This document shows, one piece after another, positions 18,726 through 29,440 of a stretch of 64,000 nucleotides of DNA (positions are counted from its first letter, which is position 1; each line of letters starts with the position of its first letter). Under the pieces are notes generated by a model. The model was not told the DNA's origin. It did no database searches and was given only the letters and a program-made list of their open reading frames with translations. The DNA is from Bifidobacterium polysaccharolyticum (GTDB taxonomy: Bacteria > Actinomycetota > Actinomycetes > Actinomycetales > Bifidobacteriaceae). Made by a program: the position numbers and the translations under genes. Location of the stretch: contig NZ_JACFQG010000002.1 in the NCBI RefSeq assembly GCF_016101585.1, positions 372,001 through 436,000 on the forward strand. Direction: 5' to 3'.

Positions 18726-20141
18726 TCAGACCCCTCCCTGCTGGTAGTCCTGGGGCATGTCCTTGAACTTGGACTTCTCGCCCAGGAAGGCCAGCTTGAA
18801 AGTGTCGGTGGGGCCGTTGCGGTGCTTGGCCAGAATGATGTCGGCCTCGCCCGGGCGGTCCTCCTTGTCGTAGAAGTCCGGCCGGTGGACCAGGAAGACC
18901 ACGTCGGCATCCTGCTCGATGGAGCCGGACTCGCGCAGGTCGGAGAGCATGGGCTTCTTGTCGTTGCGCATCTCGGGACCGCGGTTGAGCTGGCTCAGCG
19001 CCACCACCGGAACCTCCAGCTCCTTGGCCAGCAGCTTCAGGGCGCGTGAGAAGTCGGAGACCTCCTGCTGGCGGGATTCGACCCGCTTGCCCGAGGTCAT
19101 CAGCTGCAGGTAGTCGATGACCACCAGCTTCAGGTCGTTGGTCTGCTTGAGCCGACGGCACTTGGCGCGAATCTCCATCAGGCTCATGTTGGGCGAATCG
19201 TCCAGGAAGAGTGGGGCATCCTGGAGCCTGCTCCAGAAAGTGTTCAGGGTGTTCCAACGTTCGGGGGTGATGTCATCCGCCCGGCGCAGGGCCACCAGGG
19301 GGATGTCGGTCTCGGCCGAGATGATGCGCTGGGCCAGCTCGGTCTTGCTCATCTCCAGGGAGAAGACCACTGTGGTCATGTTGTTGTGGAGGGCTGCGGC
19401 GCGGGCAAAGTCGATGCCCAGGGTGGACTTGCCCATGGCCGGGCGGCCGGCCACCACAATCATCTGCCCAGGCTGCAGGCCCTGGGTCACATCGTCGATG
19501 CTCTTGAAGCCGGTAGGCACGCCCCGCTCCATTTCGCCGTTCTGCAGCTTGTCCAGCTGGTCCAGGGTGTCATGGACGACCGGCCCGATGGCCTCGTAAT
19601 CCTGGCGGACCCTGCCCACGCTCATCTCGTAGACCTCGGCCTGGGCCAGATTGACGATGTCCTCGGCCTGGGAGCCCTCGGCCGAGTAGCCCAGCTGGGC
19701 GATCTTGGTGCCAGCCGCGATCACATTGCGCAGGATGGCCCGCTGGTGGACGATTTCCGCATAGTAGGTGGCGTTGGCGGCTGTCGGGACCGAGGCCACC
19801 AGGGAGTGCAGATAGTCGGTGCCCCCCACTTTCTCCAGGTCGCCGGACTTGAGCAGTTCGTTGGCCACCAAGACCGCATCCACCGGCTGGGAGGCCGAGA
19901 AGAGGGTGACGATGGCCTCGTAGATGGTCTGGTGCTTGGGCTGGTAGAAGTCGGATATCTCGATCATCTGGCTGACTTCGCCGATGGCATCCTTGCTCAT
20001 GAGCATGCCGCCCAGCACGGCCATCTCCGCATCGTCGTCATGCGGGGGCACCCGATCGAAGAGCATGTCGCGGCCGGTCTGAGCATGATCGGTGGGACGC
20101 TGTTCGGGATGGGTGTAGTCGGTGTAGTCGTCGGAAGCCAT
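18726..20141 (-). CDS. dnaB: Replicative DNA helicase DnaB
   Basis: 471 residues from the ATG at 20141 (a GTG two codons upstream is the alternative). The N-terminal domain begins VPPHDDDAEMAVLGGMLMSK. The RecA-like core has Walker A VAGRPAMGKSTLGIDFARAA, the Walker B region LKLVVIDYLQLM and the DnaB4-type VPVVALSQLNRGPE and DLRESGSIEQDADVV. No intein interrupts it. It unwinds DNA at the replication fork. The murT-gatD pair follows after 2 bases, so these genes may be co-transcribed. Upstream lies a cluster of DnaA-box-like motifs. Confidence 0.97.
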   Translation of the reverse strand: MASDDYTDYTHPEQRPTDHAQTGRDMLFDRVPPHDDDAEMAVLGGMLMSKDAIGEVSQMIEISDFYQPKHQTIYEAIVTLFSASQPVDAVLVANELLKSGDLEKVGGTDYLHSLVASVPTAANATYYAEIVHQRAILRNVIAAGTKIAQLGYSAEGSQAEDIVNLAQAEVYEMSVGRVRQDYEAIGPVVHDTLDQLDKLQNGEMERGVPTGFKSIDDVTQGLQPGQMIVVAGRPAMGKSTLGIDFARAAALHNNMTTVVFSLEMSKTELAQRIISAETDIPLVALRRADDITPERWNTLNTFWSRLQDAPLFLDDSPNMSLMEIRAKCRRLKQTNDLKLVVIDYLQLMTSGKRVESRQQEVSDFSRALKLLAKELEVPVVALSQLNRGPEMRNDKKPMLSDLRESGSIEQDADVVFLVHRPDFYDKEDRPGEADIILAKHRNGPTDTFKLAFLGEKSKFKDMPQDYQQGGV

Positions 20142-20273
20142 AGCCACGATTCTACGAAGAGGACCGTCCTTGACAGCCCTAAGAGACGGATTTCACCCAA
20201 GGCATTCACCAGGACGCGCCGACCGTACTGGACGGGGTACAAGGCTGCTCATGCATGTGTACAGAAAAATAAG

Positions 20274-20348
20274 TTATCCACATTCAAGGCGTGTCCTAGA
20301 GGACATGTGCGCAACTTATCCACCTCATGGGTATAACTCTGTGCAAAA
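20274..20348. promoter_or_regulatory. dnaB: Cluster of DnaA-box-like motifs between dnaB and the MATE gene
   Basis: Within 75 bases are TTATCCACA (20274-20282, exact), TTATCCACC (20316-20324, one mismatch), a reverse TTATACCCA within 20328-20338 (one mismatch) and a reverse TTTTGCACA (20340-20348, exact to TTWTNCACA). This density is unlikely by chance in a high-GC genome. It lies 133-207 bases before dnaB. Control of dnaB by DnaA, titration of DnaA, or a remnant origin are possible; the main origin is normally beside dnaA, which is not in the window. Confidence 0.55.
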
Positions 20349-20473
20349 CTTGGGGACAGCCTGCCACATCATCAATCCGGCTTGCACTCAAAGCTGTTTG
20401 GTGATACGGCATCCACGACAGGGCGTCCACGGACTGGCTTTCCTGGATTGTGTCTTCAGTCCAGAGCATTAGC

Positions 20474-21874
20474 ATGGCGTCCATGCGCAGCCACAGGAAC
20501 ATCTCCGAAACCGAGACCACATCAATCACGCCGGAAGAGCGGCGGACGACCTACCGGACCATTGCCGGACTGGCCATACCCACCTTCGGCCAGCTGATCG
20601 CATCACCGCTCTTCGTCATGATCGACACCGCCATCGTGGGCCACATCAGCGACTCGGCCCTGGCCGGGCTCTCCATCGGATCCACTGTGGTGCTGACCAC
20701 TGTGGGTCTGTGCATCTTCCTGGCCTACGGGACCACCTCCCAGGTGGCCCGGCTCATGGGCGCAGGCCGCCGCAAGGAGGGCATGCAGGCCGGCGTGGAC
20801 GGCATGTGGCTGGCCTTCGTCATCGGCGTGGTCGTCTGCGCCGTTCTCCTGGCTTTAAGCCGACCCATCTGCAGCCTGATGGGAGCCCGTGGGCCGGTCC
20901 TGCAGGCGGCGCAGACCTACCTGAATGCCCTGGTCTTCGGCCTTCCGGCCATGCTCCTGGTCTACGCGGCCAACGGCATCTTCCGCGGACTTCAAAAGGT
21001 AAAGATCACCCTGGTGGCCGCCGTGTCGGGTGCCATCCTCAACACCGCCCTTGAGATTCTGCTGGTCTTCGGCCTGCACATGGACATTCTGGGCTCGGGC
21101 CTGGCCACACTGATCGCCGAGTGGGCCATGGGGCTCTTTTTGACCATCCCCGCCCTGGCCTGGGCCCGTCAGGAAGGCGCCCAGCTGCGGCCCCGACTCT
21201 CAGGCATGGCGGCCAGCATGGGCGATGGCTTCCCACTCTTCCTGCGGACCCTGGCCCTGCGGGTCTGCCTCTTTATGACCGTGGTGGCTGCGGCCCACCT
21301 GGGTGAGCAGGTATTGGCTGCCTACCAGGGGGTCAACTCGGCCTGGAACTTCGGATTGAACATGCTGGATGCCGTGGGCATCGCCGGTCAGTCACTGGTG
21401 GCCACCGAGCTGGGCGCCAGACAGCGGGCGCGAGCGCGGGTCATGACCGACCTGTCAGCCAAGGCCGGCATGGCCATGGGAGTGCTGGTCGGGCTGGTCA
21501 TGATCGCTTTGGGCCTCTTCGCTGCTCCGTTGTTCAGCCCAACGCCGGCCATCAGGTCTCTGATCACCGTGGGTATGATCGTCCAAGGGGTCTTCATGCC
21601 CGTCGCTGGATGGATGTGGGCCTTGGACGGAATTCTGATAGGAGCCGGGGATTATCGCTACCTGGCAGCCACCTGCTCCCTGACAGCTGTGATCTATGTA
21701 ATCGGACTGCTGGGCATGACGGCTCTGGCCATGAACTGGACACCCACCTGGCGGATAGCCATGCTCTGGGCCGTTCTCAATGTCCTCTTCATCGGCGTCA
21801 GGGCCATCTGCAATGGCTTGAGAACGCGCACTGATGTCTGGATGGGGACAATCGACCAGACCAGCCAAGCGTGA
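20474..21874 (+). CDS. MATE-family efflux transporter (DinF-like)
   Basis: 466 residues from the ATG at 20474; a TTG-opened frame begins at 20450. About 12 hydrophobic segments are seen, with the MATE repeats beginning at TIAGLAIPTFGQLIASPLFV and MIDTAIVGHISDSALAGLSI in the first half, and a matching second half. DinF-type MATE proteins export drugs or toxic compounds in exchange for Na+ or H+. The substrate is unknown. The gene is divergent from dnaB and converges on glnB, with a shared terminator region at its end. Confidence 0.92.
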   Translation: MASMRSHRNISETETTSITPEERRTTYRTIAGLAIPTFGQLIASPLFVMIDTAIVGHISDSALAGLSIGSTVVLTTVGLCIFLAYGTTSQVARLMGAGRRKEGMQAGVDGMWLAFVIGVVVCAVLLALSRPICSLMGARGPVLQAAQTYLNALVFGLPAMLLVYAANGIFRGLQKVKITLVAAVSGAILNTALEILLVFGLHMDILGSGLATLIAEWAMGLFLTIPALAWARQEGAQLRPRLSGMAASMGDGFPLFLRTLALRVCLFMTVVAAAHLGEQVLAAYQGVNSAWNFGLNMLDAVGIAGQSLVATELGARQRARARVMTDLSAKAGMAMGVLVGLVMIALGLFAAPLFSPTPAIRSLITVGMIVQGVFMPVAGWMWALDGILIGAGDYRYLAATCSLTAVIYVIGLLGMTALAMNWTPTWRIAMLWAVLNVLFIGVRAICNGLRTRTDVWMGTIDQTSQA

Positions 21875-21916
21875 AGAGCCATTCTCAACGACTCAGACAA
21901 GGAAATCCCAGACATA

Positions 21917-21974
21917 GAAAAAGCAGGATCCCGACCGCTAGACCACGAAATTGGCCACAGCGACGGGATCCTGC
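21917..21974 (-). terminator. Terminator after glnB (convergent with the MATE gene)
   Basis: A perfect 11-base inverted repeat GCAGGATCCCG / CGGGATCCTGC with a 30-base loop is followed on the minus strand by TTTTTC. It lies 53 bases after the glnB stop. The long loop is unusual but the stem and T tract are clear. Confidence 0.75.
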
Positions 21975-22026
21975 GAAACTGGTCAGCACAGGAAAACGAC
22001 CATACAGACGGCAGCAGGCGGCTGCC

Positions 22027-23648
<1,622 letters not shown>

Positions 23649-23818
23649 GCCTACACCTCTCTTTTCCCCATCCGAGCGAGCAGTCCCAATAAAGAGGACT
23701 TCCCTCCGGACAGCCTACGTCAGAATCTCTTCCACTTCCCGATTCATCAAACAGGAAGCGGATGACGGTCAGGTCACCGCCGCATTACCTGCGGGTGACT
23801 ATTGGATGACCACCTTAT

Positions 23819-23842
23819 GACCGACTAGCCGACCGACTAGCC
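23819..23842. repeat. Short tandem repeat at the 3' end of ftsY
   Basis: GACCGACTAGCC occurs twice in tandem and is followed by a partial third unit GGACTA that runs into the ftsY stop codon. It is a 12-base duplication, probably neutral, but its length may vary between strains. Confidence 0.7.
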
Positions 23843-23845
23843 GGA

Positions 23846-25168
23846 CTACTCGTCTCCCAGAATGCCGTCGACAAAGGATTCGGGATCGAAGACAGCCAGA
23901 TCGTCGGGACCCTCGCCCAGCCCGACCAGCTTGACAGGCACGCCCAGCTCCCGCTGGACAGAAATGACGATGCCGCCCTTGGCCGAGCCGTCCAGCTTGG
24001 TCAGGACAATGCCTGTGACCCCGATGGCCTGGGCGAAGACCTGGGCCTGAATCATCCCGTTCTGCCCAGTGGTGGCATCCAGGACCAGCAGAACCTCGTC
24101 CACGGGCAGGTTCTTCTCGATCACCCGCCGGATCTTGCCCAGCTGATCCATCAGGTTGGCCTTGTTCTGCAGACGTCCGGCTGTGTCCACGATGAGGACA
24201 TCCGCCTGATCATTTTTGGCTCGTTCCGCGGCTTCGAAGGCCACCGAGGCCGGGTCGGCGCCGTCGCGGTCGCTGCGGACCACGGGCACACCCACCTTGC
24301 CACCCCAGGTTTCCAGCTGGTCAGCGGCGGCGGCACGGAAGGTGTCGGCGGCACCCATGACCACCGACTTGCCATCGGCCACGAAAAGCCTGGCCAGCTT
24401 GCCCGCCGTGGTGGTCTTGCCCGTGCCGTTGACACCCACCATGATGATGACCGACGGCCTGTTGGCCTGGGGTCGGGTAGCCGCCAGAGTTCGGTCCATA
24501 TTGGGGTCGACCAGATCGATCAAGCGCTGACGAAGGCCACGACGCACTGCTGCTGGGTCCTTCTGCCCGGTTATCCGGGCATCGTCACGCAACTGTTTCA
24601 CCAGCTGTTCGCTGGCCTCAGCGCCCACATCCGCCATGAGCAGGGTGTCTTCCACATCCTCCCAGTCGGACTCGCTCAGATGGTCCTTGGTCAGAATGGC
24701 AAATAGGGCCTTGCCGAAGGGGTTGGGGCTCTTGGCCAGCCTGGCCTTGAGCCTGGTCATACGGGATGCGGATGCCTCCGGGTGAGCCAACTCCTCCTGT
24801 GCCGACGGTGCTGCTTGATCGGCTGAGGACGATTGACTGGATGCCTCTGAAGCGACTGAGCCTGCTGAACCTTTAGGTGCGTCCGGATTGGAGGATGCAT
24901 CCGATGCAGGCGAGGCAGAGTGGACTGCCTGATAACCCGACGAAGCTGCTGGGGAGGCATCAGGTCGGCCTTCAGCTTGGCTATTTTCTGCAGAGGTCGC
25001 CGACTCCGGAGGCAAAGAAGAGCGGCCATCACCAGGCTCTTCCGTCCTGCCGGGGCGGGTGGAATCCCCCTGGGACCGGCGTTTGCGGACCGTCACCAGA
25101 ATACCGACCACCGCCAGCACCAGGACGATCAACACCGCGATAAGAATAAGGAGCTGCTGTGTTGTCAT
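23846..25168 (-). CDS. ftsY: Signal recognition particle receptor FtsY
   Basis: 440 residues from the ATG at 25168 ([20 protein letters not shown] follows). Unlike E. coli FtsY, the N-terminus is a real membrane helix (residues about 4-24), as in other actinobacteria. A Ser/Ala/Glu-rich linker (about 30-130) leads to the NG domain: GTPase G1 [39 protein letters not shown] and [10 protein letters not shown]. It receives SRP-ribosome complexes at the membrane. A small membrane-protein gene lies 49 bases upstream on the same strand. Confidence 0.96.
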   Translation of the reverse strand: MTTQQLLILIAVLIVLVLAVVGILVTVRKRRSQGDSTRPGRTEEPGDGRSSLPPESATSAENSQAEGRPDASPAASSGYQAVHSASPASDASSNPDAPKGSAGSVASEASSQSSSADQAAPSAQEELAHPEASASRMTRLKARLAKSPNPFGKALFAILTKDHLSESDWEDVEDTLLMADVGAEASEQLVKQLRDDARITGQKDPAAVRRGLRQRLIDLVDPNMDRTLAATRPQANRPSVIIMVGVNGTGKTTTAGKLARLFVADGKSVVMGAADTFRAAAADQLETWGGKVGVPVVRSDRDGADPASVAFEAAERAKNDQADVLIVDTAGRLQNKANLMDQLGKIRRVIEKNLPVDEVLLVLDATTGQNGMIQAQVFAQAIGVTGIVLTKLDGSAKGGIVISVQRELGVPVKLVGLGEGPDDLAVFDPESFVDGILGDE

Positions 25169-25217
25169 AGGTACCAGCCTAAGGGCGAAAAGGGACACGG
25201 ACGGTTATCACCAGCGG

Positions 25218-25790
25218 TCACTTTCCGCCTGGGTGGCTCTTTTTCGTCTGCGAACCGCTCTTGACTGCAGGCATGACATCGGAGGTGGTGGCCTGAGGCT
25301 CCCTCCGCTGCGGACGCGAAGGCTCGGGGCTGGATGATCGTGGGGCGGAGTTCCTGGGAGCTGGAGGCCCAGAGGTCGCAGAAACTGACGGCACGGCATT
25401 CTTCTTTTGTCTCGGGCTGACCGACGATGTGGAATCGCTGCTCGGTGGCGGGGGCAGATTTATCTCGTCCGTGGAATCGGAAGCCAGCAGACCCCGAACC
25501 TCTACCACAGAGGAGGAATTGACATAGACCGGATAGGGATGTTCGCCGTCTTCAGCGGTTGATGCGTCCTCGCCCGAGCCAGGGGAGAACGACAGGTGCC
25601 CGCCTGCTATCCGCGGCAGCTTATTCTCTCGTTCCTGCTGACGGCGTGCAGCCCGGCGCACACGCTCATCGAGAGACTGGGAGAAGGCACGGTCCTGGGA
25701 CTCGCCAAGCGCCAAGCGCATGACAAATACAACGAATGCCACCACCACCAGCACCCATACCAGGACAATCAGCCAGACCATACATGCCAT
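25218..25790 (-). CDS. Hypothetical single-pass membrane protein upstream of ftsY
   Basis: 190 residues. Residues 3-26 form a strong membrane helix (MVWLIVLVWVLVVVAFVVFV), followed by a basic and Glu-rich stretch (DERVRRAARRQQEREN) and a long low-complexity Ser/Pro tail with no globular domain. It is likely anchored with the tail in the cytoplasm. It precedes ftsY on the same strand with a 49-base gap and may share its transcript. No family recognised. Confidence 0.65.
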   Translation of the reverse strand: MACMVWLIVLVWVLVVVAFVVFVMRLALGESQDRAFSQSLDERVRRAARRQQERENKLPRIAGGHLSFSPGSGEDASTAEDGEHPYPVYVNSSSVVEVRGLLASDSTDEINLPPPPSSDSTSSVSPRQKKNAVPSVSATSGPPAPRNSAPRSSSPEPSRPQRREPQATTSDVMPAVKSGSQTKKSHPGGK

Positions 25791-26029
25791 TCTCTCAGAA
25801 GAACCCCGCAGACGCGCTACGACACGAGGAATCTATTGGTCTCTTTCACACTGGCAGATCAGTGGATGCCCTGGACCCTTCTTATACCTACCCAAGTTAT
25901 ACCCAAGGCGGCCAAAGGCAAGAAGAATGGCTTTCGCGCGAATTAACCTCAGCCGAGCCCGCAACTACCATTCAGGAAACCGAGAAATTCCTCGCAATGG
26001 CAGCAAAAGGTGCATAGCCGTCAGAAGTA

Positions 26030-26761
26030 TCATTTCCAGCGAAAACCGTATATGGAAACAAGCCCTAAGGTAATGCAGCCCACGGTCAGGTATAGGATCC
26101 CGAGCCAAGCATGAGGCCAGGTGCCCGATCCGATCAGCATCATCGATAAGGCCTCCCTCATGTGATATAAGGGCGTATATGGGGCAATGGTCTGCACCCA
26201 GGACGGCAGCATATTGAGCGGCATCATAGCTCCGCCGATGAAGCCCAAGGGCAGAATAATGATGTTCGCAAGGATGGATACCCCGGCGATTGAGTAAATT
26301 ATCATGGCGATGATGACACCCAGGAAAAAGAACAAGAGGTAGCCTAGGACCAGGGGAAGCAATCCCGACAAAAATGTCGGTTTCAGCACCATTCCCATAA
26401 TCATTCCCAAGACGACAAGCACTACAGCTTGTGCCAGAAGAACGACGATACCCACAACAGCTTGGGAGAGGATAATCACATTCCAGGATAGAGGAAAATT
26501 GCGAACCGTCTGAAGCATGCCATTCTCACGCCAGAGAGCAAGGTGCGAAGCACCGGCAAAAATACCCACGTAGGCCGCACCAAATGCAATGACATTGGCG
26601 CTGATTTGACTGGCAATATCAACTCCAGGAACGTAGCTCTTAAAAGACAGGACCAGGGCCAGCAACAAAGCTATAGGAAAGAGAAAGGTGAAAACCAAAG
26701 TGGACCAATCACGAATATCATAGTGGAACATCAACTTGAATAGAGTTTTGAAGCTGTTCAT
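26030..26761 (-). CDS. ABC-2 type transporter permease
   Basis: 243 residues with six hydrophobic segments and the ABC-2 pattern: a short cytosolic start (MNSFKTLFKLMFHYDIRDWS), a membrane pair, and a C-terminal region MLPSWVQTIAPYTPLYHMRE typical of drug or bacteriocin exporters of the ABC-2 class. Its start overlaps the ATPase stop as ATGA at 26758-26761, so the two subunits are coupled. The substrate could be a drug, lipid or peptide. The gene is lower in GC than its neighbours, suggesting acquisition. Confidence 0.88.
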   Translation of the reverse strand: MNSFKTLFKLMFHYDIRDWSTLVFTFLFPIALLLALVLSFKSYVPGVDIASQISANVIAFGAAYVGIFAGASHLALWRENGMLQTVRNFPLSWNVIILSQAVVGIVVLLAQAVVLVVLGMIMGMVLKPTFLSGLLPLVLGYLLFFFLGVIIAMIIYSIAGVSILANIIILPLGFIGGAMMPLNMLPSWVQTIAPYTPLYHMREALSMMLIGSGTWPHAWLGILYLTVGCITLGLVSIYGFRWK

Positions 26762-27666
26762 TTGACGTTCTCCTTTTCGAGAAGGCGAAGGTAGACATCC
26801 TCCAGACGCCCATCCTTGACTTGTGCCTGGCTTGTATTGATTCCTGAATCAACCAATTTCGCGAAGGTAACTCCGGTATCCCGAGTGCGTACTGTCAGAC
26901 CGTCAGGCGTAACCTTTACATAGTCGTCCCCCACGAGACGGGCTACGTGATCGGCCTGATCCAAGGCATTCGGAAGAAGAATGGTCGATTCCATCTCTGC
27001 TTGCGCAATAAGCTTGCTTGGACTGGCTGTCACGAGAATATGCTTATCCGCCAAGATCGAGACCATACTGCACAATCGCTCTGCCTCATCCAGATGGTGC
27101 GTCGTATAAAGAACCGTGGCAGCCAATTGCTGATTCGATTTGAGCAGGCTCACAAGGTCATGACGTGACTCAGGGTCGAGGGCAGCAGTGGGTTCATCCA
27201 GAAAGAGCAGCCGAGGATGATGGATGACAGCAGTAGCGATGGCCAGTCTCTGCTGTTCACCGCCTGATAATGATTCAACTTTGTTGGATGCCACCTGATC
27301 CAGTTTCAATGCATCAATAAGATCGTTCACACGCGACCGGGGCACCTGGTAGATATTCGCCACGGCAGTAAGGTGCTCAAGGAGCGTCGTTTTGGGGAAG
27401 AAGGACGACTTTTGAGGCTGGATGCCTATTTGGCGAAGCAAGGCCAGGTTTCGTGGATAGGGCGACTTGCCCAGAACAGATACCGTTCCCTCAGCCGGTT
27501 TTTGCAGCCCCTGCAGGACGGTGAACAACGTTGTCTTTCCAGCGCCATTTGGCCCGATTATCCCATGGAAGGCCCCTTCTTCAACTTCCAATGAGAGATG
27601 AGAGAGAATCGTTTTGTTCTTTATTCGAACAGTAAGGTTCGATACGCTTACTTCGATATTGCCCAT
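26758..27666 (-). CDS. ABC transporter ATP-binding protein (export type)
   Basis: 302 residues from the ATG at 27666, which has AAAGG about 7 bases upstream. Walker A is IIGPNGAGKTTLF, the Q-loop region follows, the signature is ESLSGGEQQRLAIA and Walker B is LLFLDEPTAALD. A C-terminal extension of about 80 residues (TILLPNALDQADHVARLVGD) is typical of DrrA-like ATPases. It drives the permease encoded directly downstream. Lower GC than the flanks. Confidence 0.92.
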   Translation of the reverse strand: MGNIEVSVSNLTVRIKNKTILSHLSLEVEEGAFHGIIGPNGAGKTTLFTVLQGLQKPAEGTVSVLGKSPYPRNLALLRQIGIQPQKSSFFPKTTLLEHLTAVANIYQVPRSRVNDLIDALKLDQVASNKVESLSGGEQQRLAIATAVIHHPRLLFLDEPTAALDPESRHDLVSLLKSNQQLAATVLYTTHHLDEAERLCSMVSILADKHILVTASPSKLIAQAEMESTILLPNALDQADHVARLVGDDYVKVTPDGLTVRTRDTGVTFAKLVDSGINTSQAQVKDGRLEDVYLRLLEKENVK

Positions 27667-28306
27667 TCCAGAGCCTTTCAGCGTCAATACTGATGTGGTA
27701 AAGCGCGGGTTGTGTCGTCTATTGCTGCTTGTCTATTCATGACTATTTCAATTTGCTGAGTCTGCGCAGGTGGAGGAAAGAATCAGTCCAAATTCCGGCC
27801 CAGCATAGTATGGTGATTTTGGCTCCGATGGTCTTTTCCATGAGACCATCTGCTTCAACTACGATAGCTTATTAATCCATATTCTTTCCTCACCCATGAG
27901 CCCAGAATTTCAGGCATTTTCTAATAAAATACAAGCTGGATCAGACATAAAACCGCCACCGTCCCACAAATTATGGCATCCAAGAGCACGTACTGGCAAA
28001 CACTGATTCCACTACTGGTTTACCTGCAGCTGGAACAGCATATTCCCATTTATCAAGCGGGCCGCCAAGGGGCGGACGGGTACATCTACTTTGTTCCCAA
28101 TCGGCACTTTGGTAAGAGAAGCCATACCAGTATCAGCAAAAGCGGATATTGAGAAAAGTGCGATGCTTGTTCCCCCGGCTCATGCTCACCAGTGGGGAGG
28201 TTGACCGACGACAACAGTAGACCGCGCGAACGAACAGCGACGGCGATGATGCGAAACTCTGCAAGTTATCGACGGAACCCACTATTTCGCCCTTTTCGCG
28301 TATTGG
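27667..28306. other. 640-base AT-richer gap with a possible gene relic
   Basis: No complete gene is supported. On the minus strand, around 28020-28180, an open stretch without a start reads like a degraded secreted peptide: a hydrophobic segment (IALFSISAFADTGMASL) followed by KVPIGNKVDVPVRPLAARL and a stop. It may be the remains of a small exported peptide gene beside the ABC exporter, but it is too short to be sure. A GGTCTTTTCCATGAGACC hairpin lies near 27830-27848. Confidence 0.35.
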
Positions 28307-28528
28307 CTATCTCGAATGATGCTGGCCTTCACCGTTTCGCCGCCAGTCTCTTACCATCATGAAGACAATCATCATTAGCCAAGCTACTGGGTATGTGCAT
28401 GAACCCCAGAACTGTGAACCGGTGGCAAACGATATAACATGGGCGAGAATTAATGCCAGGGCAAAAAACCTGACAGCAATGACTTGCGGCTTATCGGATG
28501 GTTTCTGTGTCGAAGCTGTTTGTCTCAT
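28307..28528 (-). CDS. Small hypothetical two-helix membrane protein
   Basis: 73 residues from the ATG at 28528, which has AAAGGA 6 bases upstream; the longer frame from 28597 lacks a site. Two hydrophobic segments are visible (VRFFALALILAHVISFATG and YPVAWLMMIVFMMVRDW), with a charged C-terminus (RRNGEGQHHSR). It lies between the ABC exporter and an acetyltransferase gene, on the same strand as both. No family recognised; a role in immunity or transport is only a guess from context. Confidence 0.55.
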   Translation of the reverse strand: MRQTASTQKPSDKPQVIAVRFFALALILAHVISFATGSQFWGSCTYPVAWLMMIVFMMVRDWRRNGEGQHHSR

Positions 28529-28727
28529 GGCGGTTCCTTTGCCGTCGTACATAATGCACGGAATGTGCATAAAAACAAAATATACACTAACCGGCATTCG
28601 CTCAAAATAAGCTTAAAATAAGTTCGCGTTCTGGATGCGCATATACGTCATAGCCGGAGAAAATCATTGCAGAGAGCCTAGCCAGGAAGCAATTACATGA
28701 AAGCTGCTTTTGCATCCAAGATTGCGT

Positions 28728-29291
28728 TTACCGATCTGTTCGTTTCGTAGACAAATCAATCCAATATCGTTCTACTGGCTGACCAAAGCTGCTGAGGAGC
28801 ACATTCTCCAGTTGCCCGCCACGCGAGAGGATGGTCCGGCGGCTGGCCAGATTCGACGGGGAGCAGGTGATCAGGACCCGGCTCATGCCAAGAGCGGCCG
28901 CCCGTTGCAGGCAATCATCCAGCATCAGCCCGGCATAACCCCGCCGACGACAATCAGGGCGAACTGAATAGCCGATGTTGCCGCCCGAGCGTAGAAGCGC
29001 CTCTGTAAGCTGCAGCCTCAACTGAATCATCCCCACCAGTTTGCCGCTGGGATCCATGGCTGCGAACTGCAGGGCGGGCACAAATCCCGACGGCAGATCA
29101 TCGCCGCGCGCCTGACGAGCCACCTCCGGCAGGCCTGATTGACGAACCTCATCCAGGCTGTGGCAGTCCTCCAGAGGGCCGAGCCCGGCTGCTTCATCCT
29201 CAGGCCGAGCACGACAGGCCTGCAGATATTCCCAGATCGCTTCGGCATTTACCGCCCCCGGGTGATCCATCCTCACCAGACGGATTCCCAT
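28728..29291 (-). CDS. GNAT-family N-acetyltransferase
   Basis: 187 residues with a strong ribosome site (AGGAGGGG). The GNAT core lies in the C-terminal half: SGGNIGYSVRPDCRRRGYAG (motif A with the acetyl-CoA loop RRRGYAG), LMLDDCLQRAAALGM, VLITCSPSNLASRRTILSRGG and a terminal VERYWIDL. It transfers an acetyl group from acetyl-CoA to an unknown amine. A heptamer tandem repeat lies 35 bases upstream of the start. A relic with a similar C-terminal pattern (TERYWI) is seen at about 42439. Confidence 0.88.
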   Translation of the reverse strand: MGIRLVRMDHPGAVNAEAIWEYLQACRARPEDEAAGLGPLEDCHSLDEVRQSGLPEVARQARGDDLPSGFVPALQFAAMDPSGKLVGMIQLRLQLTEALLRSGGNIGYSVRPDCRRRGYAGLMLDDCLQRAAALGMSRVLITCSPSNLASRRTILSRGGQLENVLLSSFGQPVERYWIDLSTKRTDR

Positions 29292-29325
29292 AGTTCCCCT
29301 CCTCTGTCGAGTGCTCGGCCACCCC

Positions 29326-29346
29326 TTTGTGCTTTGTGCTTTGTGC
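29326..29346. repeat. Three tandem copies of TTTGTGC upstream of the acetyltransferase gene
   Basis: TTTGTGC is repeated three times without change, 35-55 bases before the ATG of the GNAT gene, which is read in the opposite direction. Slippage would change promoter or leader spacing in steps of seven bases. Confidence 0.75.
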
Positions 29347-29440
29347 TTCAGCTTACATAAACAGCATCCAACGGAACTGGGGATCCATCGTTCTTTCTGC
29401 TTTTCTCCTCCCAGTGTCCGGAACAGCTGGTCATGAATCG

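Noticed and set aside
18726-19257. Extension of the murT frame into dnaB
   Set aside because: The frame stays open only as a shadow of dnaB; the ATG at 18723 with GGGAGGGG is the proper start.
19386-20336. Long plus-strand frame opposite dnaB
   Set aside because: Gly/His/Val-rich mirror of a high-GC gene; no ribosome site or domain.
28695-28748. 17-codon plus-strand frame with AGGAAG upstream
   Set aside because: Very short, overlaps the 3' end of the GNAT gene, and no context supports a peptide.
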